NCBI GenBank assembly: GCA_022615275.1 | Contig: JAKEHA010000110.1 | Coordinates: 1 to 6,571 of the forward strand | Origin: Candidatus Latescibacterota bacterium | GTDB lineage: Bacteria; Krumholzibacteriota; Krumholzibacteriia; WVZY01; JAKEHA01 | Length of the DNA stretch: 6,571 bases | Direction of reading: 5' to 3' | Part shown: one piece after another, positions 1-5,315 of the stretch | Numbering within the stretch: position 1 is the first letter of the stretch | Layout: each line of letters begins with the position of its first letter | Translations under genes and position numbers: made by a program | The notes under the pieces: model-generated | The model's input: the letters and a program-made list of their open reading frames with translations, nothing else | Told to the model about the DNA's origin: nothing | Databases searched by the model: none

Positions 1-602
1 CGTCGCGCGACATGGGCATCGCGGCGGTAGGCGCCTTCGGCGAGAGCAAGAAGATCGGCTATCACGTCATGGCCGGTAACGGAAACTCGCAGGCCGGAGA
101 GACGGACGCCAAGAAGAAGGGCTACCTTGGGCTTCGCTTCCGCCCGACGGCCGCGTGGGCCGTGGAAGCGTACGCCGACTACGAAGACCGCGTCGGCTCG
201 GGTGACCGCCAGACGGTGCACGGCTTCGTGGGTTACAAGAAGGAAAAACTCCGAGCGGGCGTGCAGTACATCCGGCAGCTTCGCAAGGAGACGGGCGAAG
301 ACATCGAGCTGTCGATCTTGAGCGCGTTCCTCACCGGCGCGATCTCCGACAAGACGTGGCTCTTCGGCCGCGTCGACCTCAACATGGACGCCAACCCGGG
401 CGGCGACGACATCGCGTACATTCCGTTCGACGAGTCGGCGTCGAACACGTTCATTCTCGTCGGTGTCGATTACTGGATGCGCGAGACGGTGGGCTTCAGC
501 CCCAACGTCGAAGTCGTGGTCTACGACGAGCCGGACACCGCCGGGCTGCCCACACCCGACACCGACGTCATTCCCCGCTTCACCTTCCACTTCACGTTCT
601 AA
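1..602 (+). CDS. Porin-like outer-membrane beta-barrel protein, C-terminal part (5' end outside window)
   Basis: The frame is open from the window edge (codons from base 3) to TAA at 600-602. The ATG at base 12 is probably internal, because open codons precede it and no Shine-Dalgarno is visible. About 199 residues are visible. Alternating polar/hydrophobic strands are separated by short charged turns: GYHVMAGNG, YLGLRFRPTAAWAVEAYADYED, TVHGFVGYKKEKLRAGVQYIRQ, WLFGRVDLNMD, TFILVGVDYWM and NVEVVVYDEPD. The chain ends in an aromatic strand, RFTFHFTF, with a terminal Phe, the signature recognised by the barrel-assembly machinery. The layout resembles the last strands of a porin or phosphate-selective-porin-like protein, and I recall similar tails in Eisenbacteria-type genomes. 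The substrate cannot be read from this portion. The role (passive outer-membrane channel) is inferred from fold only. A hairpin after the stop may end the transcript. Confidence 0.8.
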   Translation, partial: SRDMGIAAVGAFGESKKIGYHVMAGNGNSQAGETDAKKKGYLGLRFRPTAAWAVEAYADYEDRVGSGDRQTVHGFVGYKKEKLRAGVQYIRQLRKETGEDIELSILSAFLTGAISDKTWLFGRVDLNMDANPGGDDIAYIPFDESASNTFILVGVDYWMRETVGFSPNVEVVVYDEPDTAGLPTPDTDVIPRFTFHFTF

Positions 603-623
603 GCAGGTTCCGACGACGGGATC

Positions 624-662
624 CGGCGAGCAACCACGCGCAACATCGCGCGGTTGCCGCCG
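624..662 (+). terminator. Nested GC-rich hairpin downstream of the porin gene
   Basis: The left arm CGGCGAGCAACC (624-635) pairs with GGTTGCCGCCG (652-662), with one bulged A. An inner stem CGCGC/GCGCG (637-641 with 648-652) closes a 6-nt loop; base 652 can pair in only one of the two stems. The hairpin begins 21 nt after the porin stop. There is no T-run after it, so it is not a classical intrinsic terminator. It may act as a weak or Rho-assisted terminator or as a 3' end stabiliser. Its right arm contains the proposed -35 of the next gene. Confidence 0.4.
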
Positions 663-682
663 TACCCCGCATTGTGTAGTCT
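654..682 (+). promoter_or_regulatory. Putative sigma-70-type promoter of the DUF885 gene
   Basis: TTGCCG (654-659) and TAGTCT (677-682) are separated by 17 nt. They match the consensus hexamers at 4/6 and 3/6. Transcription would start near 689, giving a leader of about 30 nt before the Shine-Dalgarno-supported GTG at 719. Two better promoters in this window have the same TTG-17 nt-TAGNNT form, which raises confidence. The -35 lies in the right arm of the 624-662 hairpin. Confidence 0.4.
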
Positions 683-705
683 CGGGGTCTTGCCCTGCCA
701 ATGCG

Positions 706-712
706 AAAGGAG
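706..712 (+). promoter_or_regulatory. Shine-Dalgarno AAAGGAG that decides the DUF885 start
   Basis: AAAGGAG lies 6 nt upstream of the GTG at 719. It is downstream of the upstream ATG at 701, so it cannot serve that codon. The next ATG, at 728, would be 15 nt away, which is too far. Confidence 0.7.
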
Positions 713-718
713 CCCGCG

Positions 719-2470
719 GTGAGAACGATGGTGCTTTTCTTGGGGTTGGTGTCGATGGCGTCGCACGCGATGGCGTCTTCGCCGGCCGAGAGTCTCAAGC
801 AGCTGATGGCCGAGCATTGGGAGTTCGAAATGCGCGAGGACCCGCTCTTCGCGACTCAAACCGGGGATCATCGCTTCAATGACAAACTCCCGTCGGTCGC
901 GGTGGCCGACGAAGTGCGTCGCGAAGCCGCGACCCGGGAGTTCTTGAAACGCCTCGAGGCGATCGATCGCGCCCCGCTGGGCGCGACCGACGCACTCAAT
1001 TATGACTTGCTGCGACGGTCGCTTCGCAACCGCATCGGCGAGTACGAGTTCAAGACCTACCTCATGCCCATCACCAATCGCGAGGGCTTCCACACCGATT
1101 TTCCGCAGCTCCCCGACCGCGTCCCGCTCAACAACACGAAGGACTACGAGAACTACTGCGCGCGCCTGGAGGCGTGCAACGCGTACATCAGCCAGTACGT
1201 CGGTGTCATGCGCGAGGGCGTCAAGAGCGGCTACGTCCTGCCCAAGGCGGTCATGGAGGGCTGGGAGACCGCGGTCGACGCGCACATCGTCGACGATCCT
1301 ACCCAGAGTCTCCTCTATGCGCCCTTCGAGACGTTCCCCGACGACGTGCCCGCGAGCGAGCGTCCCCGCCTCTCCGAGCGCGGCAAGAAGGCGATCGCGG
1401 GCTCGGTGATACCGGGGTATCGCGCGCTGCGCGACTTCATGGCCAAGGAATACGTGCCCGCGTGCCGCGAGACCATCGGCGCATCGTCGCTCCCCAACGG
1501 CAAGGCGTTCTACGAGCACCGCGTTCGATACTACACCACACTCAATCTGACGCCGCGGCAAGTACACGACACCGGCCTCTCCGAAGTGAAGCGCATCCGC
1601 GCCGAGATGGACCAGGTGATCGCGAAGAGCGGGTTCAAGGGGACCTTTCCGGAGTTCGTCGCGTTTCTCCGCACCGACAAACGCTTCTACGCCGACACGC
1701 CGGAGCAGCTCTTGAAGGAAGTCGCGTACATCTCCAAGAAGATGGACGGTGAGCTTCCCCGGCTGTTCAAGACGCTCCCGCGCATGCCCTACGGTGTCAA
1801 GCCGATCCCCGACTTCATCGCGCCCAAGACGACGACCGCGTACTACAACCAACCCGCTGGCGACGGCACGCGATCGGGGACGTACTACATGAACACCTAC
1901 GACCTCAAGGCGCGTCCCTTGTACGAGCTCGAAGCGCTCTCGCTGCACGAGGCCGTACCCGGACATCACCTACAGATCGCGATCATGCAGGAGCTGCCCG
2001 ACGTTCCGAACTTCCGGCGCTACACCTTCTTCACCGCCTTCGTCGAGGGCTGGGGATTGTATTCGGAGCGCCTCGGAATGGAAGCCGGCTTCTACCAGGA
2101 TCCCTACAGCGACTTCGGCCGCTTGACGTACGAGATGTGGCGCGCGATGCGGCTGGTCGTCGATACGGGCATGCACTACTTCGGGTGGACGCGCCAGCAG
2201 GCCATCGACTACATGGCCTCCAACGGCGCGCTTTCGCTCCACAACGTCACCACCGAGGTCGACCGCTACATTTCGTGGCCGGGCCAAGCGGTGGCGTACA
2301 AGACGGGAGAGCTCAAGATCCGCGAGCTGCGCGCGTGGGCGGAGAAGGAGCTGGGGGAGAAGTTCGACGTGCGCGAGTTCCACGACGTCGTCTTGTGGAG
2401 CGGTGCCGTACCCCTCGACGTGCTCGACGCGAATGTGCGCGCGTGGGTCGGGCGAGTGAAGAAGACGTGA
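719..2470 (+). CDS. Exported DUF885-family protein, putative zinc-dependent hydrolase/peptidase
   Basis: The protein is 583 residues from GTG 719; starting at ATG 701 would add six residues without a ribosome site. Residues 1-19 form a signal peptide (basic RT, hydrophobic MVLFLGLVSMA, then an AxA site, AMA|S), so the protein is exported to the periplasm or beyond. The length fits DUF885 proteins (about 550-620 residues). The family's metal-site motif HEAVPGHH is at residues 410-417. A second conserved block, EGWGLYSE, is at 443-450 and supplies the likely third ligand and active-site acids, as in gluzincin-type metallopeptidases. A conserved GTYYMNT block precedes the motif. Established knowledge: DUF885 is an HExxxxHH family of the MA-clan type with poorly defined substrates. 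Peptidase or amidohydrolase activity is inferred; the family is solid. The gene stands alone between a porin and a convergent remnant, with its own promoter and a strong hairpin 7 nt after the stop. Confidence 0.92.
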   Translation: MRTMVLFLGLVSMASHAMASSPAESLKQLMAEHWEFEMREDPLFATQTGDHRFNDKLPSVAVADEVRREAATREFLKRLEAIDRAPLGATDALNYDLLRRSLRNRIGEYEFKTYLMPITNREGFHTDFPQLPDRVPLNNTKDYENYCARLEACNAYISQYVGVMREGVKSGYVLPKAVMEGWETAVDAHIVDDPTQSLLYAPFETFPDDVPASERPRLSERGKKAIAGSVIPGYRALRDFMAKEYVPACRETIGASSLPNGKAFYEHRVRYYTTLNLTPRQVHDTGLSEVKRIRAEMDQVIAKSGFKGTFPEFVAFLRTDKRFYADTPEQLLKEVAYISKKMDGELPRLFKTLPRMPYGVKPIPDFIAPKTTTAYYNQPAGDGTRSGTYYMNTYDLKARPLYELEALSLHEAVPGHHLQIAIMQELPDVPNFRRYTFFTAFVEGWGLYSERLGMEAGFYQDPYSDFGRLTYEMWRAMRLVVDTGMHYFGWTRQQAIDYMASNGALSLHNVTTEVDRYISWPGQAVAYKTGELKIRELRAWAEKELGEKFDVREFHDVVLWSGAVPLDVLDANVRAWVGRVKKT

Positions 2471-2476
2471 GCCGGT

Positions 2477-2514
2477 GCGGGCGACGGATCGCTGGGTCGC
2501 GATTCGTCGCCCGC
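2477..2514. terminator. Strong 16-bp hairpin between convergent genes
   Basis: GCGGGCGACG (2477-2486) and CGTCGCCCGC (2505-2514) are perfect inverted repeats. Pairing continues inward through 2492/2499 with one G-U pair, closing a 6-nt loop. The stem begins 6 nt after the DUF885 stop and lies just beyond the probable end of the minus-strand remnant, so it could serve both directions. Neither side has a T-run, so termination without Rho is uncertain. Being nearly symmetric, it folds the same way in either transcript. Confidence 0.55.
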
Positions 2515-2522
2515 GCGAGACT

Positions 2523-2934
2523 CTATTCGACCAGCGTCATGCGTCGCGTCTGCCCGAACTGGGGCGTCTGCAACCGCCGCGGGGGAGTGAATCGAGATCG
2601 TGTAGTCGCCCTCGAACGCGCCGCAGAAAACCGGATCGGCCTCGACTTCATCCGGTTGGAGCGAACCCCCGACGATCGAACCGCCGTCGTTGTTCCAGAA
2701 CACGTTGCACGAGTGCGCGCCCGAGCCGAGATACGCCAGGCCCGCGCCTTCCAAATCGCCGGCGATGATGTTCCGCTCGACATTGGTCGCCGGGCTCCCC
2801 TGAATGAGCACCGACCCGTGCTCATAGCTTCGGTTCGCGTCGAACGTGTTGCCGATCACGTTGCCGTCGCTCAAGTGGTAGTAGTAGCTGATTGAAAGGA
2901 GGGCGATCGCGAAGAGCACGCGGCGCGAAGTCAT
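2523..2934 (-). pseudogene. Truncated right-handed beta-helix secreted protein: signal-like leader joined to a C-terminal stub
   Basis: ATG at 2934 has GGAGGT 6 nt upstream and a good promoter. Residues 1-16 (MTSRRVLFAIALLSIS) look like a signal-peptide core, but no AxA cleavage site follows. The chain passes straight into beta-helix coil repeats (DGNVIGNTFDAN, VERNIIAG). It then shows the recognisable end of such proteins: HSCNVFWNNDGG, EADPVFCGAFEGDYTI and SPAA (about residue 118, base 2581). Intact relatives are several hundred residues long with many coils, so an internal deletion is inferred. After SPAA the usual short ending is absent. This frame stays open to 2266, running through the hairpin and about 200 bases under the DUF885 gene, whereas the adjacent frame stops at 2523-2525. 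A frameshift near the G5 run (2581-2585) or the GCCCC tract is likely; I place the end at 2523. It could instead be an expressed small secreted protein. Confidence 0.55.
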
Positions 2935-2940
2935 TTGCAC

Positions 2941-2946
2941 ACCTCC
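2941..2946 (-). promoter_or_regulatory. Ideal Shine-Dalgarno GGAGGT of the beta-helix remnant
   Basis: On the minus strand GGAGGT is followed by six bases (GTGCAA) and then ATG at 2934. This sets the start at that ATG rather than at the GTG (2940) that directly abuts the site. Confidence 0.7.
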
Positions 2947-2949
2947 CGG

Positions 2950-2970
2950 TCAGCGGCCAGCTGGCACTGA
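2950..2970. promoter_or_regulatory. Palindrome at the predicted transcription start of the remnant, possible operator
   Basis: The 10-bp perfect palindrome GCCAGCTGGC (2956-2965) is flanked by TCAG on one side and CTGA on the other, giving an almost symmetric 21-bp element. It sits between the -10 hexamer and the Shine-Dalgarno, where transcription should start. That position suits a repressor site or a short hairpin in the leader. Function is inferred from position and symmetry only. Confidence 0.25.
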
Positions 2971-2998
2971 TTCTAGCGTGAATGTCGCGGGGTCACAA
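2970..2998 (-). promoter_or_regulatory. Strong-looking promoter of the beta-helix remnant
   Basis: On the minus strand TTGTGA (2998-2993), a 17-nt spacer and TAGAAT (2975-2970) match the -35 and -10 consensus at 4/6 and 5/6. Transcription should start near 2963, about 30 nt before the ATG at 2934. The promoter begins just 4 nt beyond the methyltransferase stop codon. Confidence 0.6.
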
Positions 2999-3001
2999 TC
3001 G

Positions 3002-3748
3002 CTATCGGCGGGCTGCAATGGCCAGCACCGCGGTGGAAAGAAACGGCACGCGGGTGCGGTCGTTGCGAAACAACACGCGTCGGAGGAATTGCCGCACGCG
3101 GGGATGCTTGACCACGTCCATGGGCGCGGTTACGTACGCGGCCACGCGCACGTCGAATCCGGCGGCGGTCAGCTTGCGCACGATCTCGCGCCGCGAATAG
3201 ATGCGGGCGCGGGCCCAGCGGTCGTGCAGCGGCTTCGGCAGCCAGCTGAAGAAGGGGACTCGGTTCCACGGGAAGAGCGGCAACGCCGCGCCGTGCGTCT
3301 CGAAGATCCACCAACGATTCGGCACCGACATCGCGAGCGTTCCGCCGGGCTTGAGCACGCGACGCAGCTCGGACAAGGCGCGCGTTTCGTCGTCGACGTG
3401 CTCCAAAACTTCGAACGACACCGCAAAGTCGATGGACCGGTCGTCGATGGGCAAGGTATGCCCGTCGTACGCGATGCACCGGACGCGGTCTGCCAGACCT
3501 GCCTGCGCGACGCGGCGCTCGCATTCCGCGATGTAGGCCCGATCGACGTCGACGGCCATTGTGCGCGTGAACTGGGGGGCGAAGAGAAGCGTCTGCGCGC
3601 CGCTTCCGCACCCGAAGTCGAGGAGGACGCCGCCCCCGGGACGACCCAGCTCGGTGACCAAACGATGGCGGCGCGTGATGATGAGATCGGTGGACTCGGC
3701 CGCCTTGCCCTTGGCAAGATGGGCAGGAGCGGCGGGCTGGGAATTCAT
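3002..3748 (-). CDS. Class I SAM-dependent methyltransferase (Methyltransf_11/25 type)
   Basis: The protein is 248 residues from ATG 3748. It has a Rossmann-type methyltransferase core. Motif I is LLDFGCGSG (SAM glycine loop, residues 42-50). Motif II is AVDVD (D67, binding the SAM ribose). An adenine-side acid lies in YDGHTLP (D95), followed by IDFAVSFEVLEHVDD (motif IV and post-motif, 106-119) and LRRVLKPGGTLAMSVPN. The C-terminal part (WWIFETHG, LPLFPWNRVPFFSWLP and the following basic stretch) resembles methyltransferases acting on lipids, quinones or small molecules rather than nucleic acids, but the substrate cannot be named. The enzyme should be cytoplasmic. An open frame extends upstream to a GTG at 3790, but that would place the whole promoter inside the gene. 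The -10 hexamer ends 7 nt before ATG 3748, so a leaderless mRNA is inferred. It is divergent from the FAD reductase at 3823. Confidence 0.88.
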   Translation of the reverse strand: MNSQPAAPAHLAKGKAAESTDLIITRRHRLVTELGRPGGGVLLDFGCGSGAQTLLFAPQFTRTMAVDVDRAYIAECERRVAQAGLADRVRCIAYDGHTLPIDDRSIDFAVSFEVLEHVDDETRALSELRRVLKPGGTLAMSVPNRWWIFETHGAALPLFPWNRVPFFSWLPKPLHDRWARARIYSRREIVRKLTAAGFDVRVAAYVTAPMDVVKHPRVRQFLRRVLFRNDRTRVPFLSTAVLAIAARR

Positions 3749-3755
3749 GGCGCCC

Positions 3756-3784
3756 AGTCTAGTGGATGCCCGAGAGACGGTCAA
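3756..3784 (-). promoter_or_regulatory. Near-consensus promoter for a leaderless methyltransferase mRNA
   Basis: On the minus strand TTGACC (3784-3779), exactly 17 nt and TAGACT (3761-3756) match the -35 and -10 consensus at 5/6 and 4/6. Only seven bases (GGGCGCC) separate the -10 from ATG 3748, so transcription should begin at or within a base or two of the start codon. No Shine-Dalgarno is present in those seven bases. Confidence 0.65.
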
Positions 3785-3822
3785 ACGCACACGCGCTGCT
3801 TCTATTCACTCGGAGTCTCGTG

Positions 3823-5001
3823 ATGAAGCCTTTCGACGTTGTCATCGTCGGTGCGGGACCCGCGGGCAGCACGGCGGCCACCGCACTCGCGCGGCGTGGT
3901 CGCGACGTGGTGCTGCTGGATCGCGCGGAGTTTCCCCGCGACAAAGTGTGCGGCGACGGGATTCCGCCCGGGACCGTCGGCATATTAAACGACCTCGGCA
4001 TGGCCGAGTCGCTTCGAGCCGCCGAATTCCACGCCGTCGATTCACTGCGCCTGGTTTCGGCGCGCGGGCGCGACTGGCGGCTGCGCTTTCGACCCAAGCG
4101 CACCGGGGCCGACTTCTTCATCGCGCCGCGACTCCGGTTCGACGAACTGCTGCGCTCGCACGCGCTCGCGAGCGGAGCCTCCTTCCAGGTGGCGCAGGCG
4201 CGCGCGCCCGTGATCGAAAACGGATGCGTCGTCGGCGTGCGCGCCGACGTAGGAGGAGTCGAGCGGGAGATTCGCGCGCGGATCGTCATCGGCGCCGACG
4301 GGGCGACTTCCGCGATCGCGCGCGGGCTGCTTCCCGAGAAACCCCCCGAAGCGCACCGCGCGGTCGCGATCCGCGCCTACCTCGACGACTTCGATTCGCT
4401 GCCGCGTACCATCGAGTTCCACTTCGGCGCCCGCTTCGCGCCCGGTTACGCGTGGGTGTTTCCGATCGGGGAGCGACTCGCCAACGTGGGCGTGATCGTG
4501 CGCACCGATCGCTTCAAGCGGCGCGGCGTGCCGATCGAGGCACTGCTGCGCGAGTTCATCGAAGGCGCCGACCTGCGCGTGCGCGGTGCCCGCTTCGAAT
4601 CGCTGCGCGACGTCGCGACCTGGCAGCTTCCACTGGCCGCCCGGGTTCGCGTGCCGCGCGCGTTCGACGGCGCGCTGCTGGCGGGTGACGCGGCGCGACT
4701 GGTCGACGCGCTCACCGGCGAGGGCATCCACAACGCCGTCGTCTCCGGAAAGCTCGCCGGCGAGGCAGCCGACCGCGCGCTCGCGTCTGGTGACGTCTCC
4801 CGGGCGGCACTGTCTGCGGACTATGAGAACCGGCTCGAGGCGGAAGTGGCGCGGCTGGTCCGTCGCTCGTACCGTTGCCAGAAGTACATCACCGCCTATC
4901 CATCTGTTCTGGAGGCAATGTTTGTGCTGGCGGGCGCCTTCCGGGGGCGCATCACCCGCTGGCTCGACCGCGTCTCGACCGACTTCGAAGTAGTAGAGTG
5001 A
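3823..5001 (+). CDS. Geranylgeranyl reductase family FAD-dependent oxidoreductase
   Basis: The protein is 392 residues, the usual size for this family. I chose ATG 3823 because GGAG (3812-3815) lies 7 nt upstream and the dinucleotide fold starts right after it. The in-frame ATG at 3766 would lie inside the opposing promoter. The FAD-binding motif VVIVGAGPAGS is at residues 6-16, with the ribose-binding acid D33 at the end of strand 2. FPRDKVCGDGI (37-47) contains the KxCG signature typical of geranylgeranyl reductases. GADGATS (157-163) and ALLAGDAARL followed by TGEGI (about 285-302) are the second and third flavin-contact motifs. The C-terminus is hydrophobic and aromatic. Known relatives reduce isoprenoid double bonds in chlorophyll side chains, archaeal lipids or menaquinone tails; others act on unrelated substrates. 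Quinone or isoprenoid reduction is the best guess, since no photosynthesis genes are visible. It is divergent from a methyltransferase, with no convincing promoter of its own found. Confidence 0.9.
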   Translation: MKPFDVVIVGAGPAGSTAATALARRGRDVVLLDRAEFPRDKVCGDGIPPGTVGILNDLGMAESLRAAEFHAVDSLRLVSARGRDWRLRFRPKRTGADFFIAPRLRFDELLRSHALASGASFQVAQARAPVIENGCVVGVRADVGGVEREIRARIVIGADGATSAIARGLLPEKPPEAHRAVAIRAYLDDFDSLPRTIEFHFGARFAPGYAWVFPIGERLANVGVIVRTDRFKRRGVPIEALLREFIEGADLRVRGARFESLRDVATWQLPLAARVRVPRAFDGALLAGDAARLVDALTGEGIHNAVVSGKLAGEAADRALASGDVSRAALSADYENRLEAEVARLVRRSYRCQKYITAYPSVLEAMFVLAGAFRGRITRWLDRVSTDFEVVE

Positions 5002-5075
5002 GATGATTTCCGAATACCGGCGTTGAGCGGGGAGTAGTAGGCCCCAGAGAGGGTTCGAAATAGAAGGAGGAAGGA

Positions 5076-5315
5076 ATGTCACTCGAGGAACAACTCGGCT
5101 CACGATTCGTATGCACCAAGTGCAAGACCCACGGTGCCACCGTCAAACGTATATCGGCGGCCGGCACCGGGCTCTCGAAGATCTTCGACATCGAGCACAA
5201 CCAGTTCGTCACCGCGTCGTGCACGAACTGCGGGTACACCGAGGTCTACAACCCGGAAGTGCTGGAGGGTAAGCGGCATCTTGGCTCCATTTTCGACATT
5301 CTGTTCGGCGGGTAA
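5076..5315 (+). CDS. Small zinc-ribbon protein (nucleic-acid-binding-type, DUF2082-like)
   Basis: The protein is 79 residues from ATG 5076, preceded by an excellent Shine-Dalgarno (GGAGG at 5066-5070, 5-nt spacer). Two cysteine knuckles form one zinc site: CTKC (residues 13-16) and CTNCGYTEVY (49-58). Between them lies the family-like GTGLSKIFDIEHNQF segment. This arrangement, with CGYTE after the second knuckle and a short hydrophobic tail (IFDILFGG), matches small zinc-ribbon proteins annotated as predicted nucleic-acid-binding. Their actual role is unknown. It has no signal peptide, so it should be cytoplasmic. It starts 74 nt after the FAD reductase stop. Its last 35 bases overlap the proposed start of the intradiol-like gene, which suggests co-transcription. 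Confidence 0.88.
   Translation: MSLEEQLGSRFVCTKCKTHGATVKRISAAGTGLSKIFDIEHNQFVTASCTNCGYTEVYNPEVLEGKRHLGSIFDILFGG
5264..5269 (+). promoter_or_regulatory. Possible Shine-Dalgarno GGAGGG for the intradiol-like gene inside the zinc-ribbon gene
   Basis: GGAGGG lies 11 nt upstream of TTG 5281, inside zinc-ribbon codons. The spacing is long, so it is supporting rather than decisive. TTG 5281 is the only start-type codon that keeps a whole signal peptide without running deep into the upstream gene. Confidence 0.35.

Noticed and set aside
599..1969. A 456-codon open frame antisense to the DUF885 gene
   Set aside because: It mirrors the codon pattern of a well-supported GC-rich gene, shows no domain, and its start has no ribosome site. 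It is a shadow.
2266..2522. Extension of the beta-helix remnant into the DUF885 coding region
   Set aside because: It crosses a strong hairpin, has no family similarity after SPAA, and overlaps about 200 bases of an opposing conserved gene. More likely the result of a frameshift.
2137..2895. A plus-strand open frame across the end of DUF885 and the remnant
   Set aside because: Its translation is Arg/Val-rich without a domain and it spans the reverse complement of the beta-helix sequence. Shadow.
3785..3822. Promoter for the FAD reductase
   Set aside because: The AT-richer TTCTATTCACT stretch is suggestive, but no -35 fits at 16-18 nt, so I do not list it.
4989..5040. Repeated AGTAGTAG at 4989-4996 and 5033-5040, and a possible promoter between the FAD reductase and zinc-ribbon genes
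   Set aside because: No TTG-type -35 lies at proper spacing before TAGAGT (4994-4999), and TTGAGC (5023-5028) has no -10. Two copies of an 8-mer are too few to call a repeat.
5029..5045. GGGG...CCCC small hairpin before the zinc-ribbon gene
   Set aside because: Only four base pairs with a 9-nt loop. This is expected by chance in GC-rich DNA.
4042..5103. A 353-codon open frame antisense to the FAD reductase
   Set aside because: It contains no recognisable motif and lies opposite a gene with clear FAD motifs. It is a GC-rich shadow.
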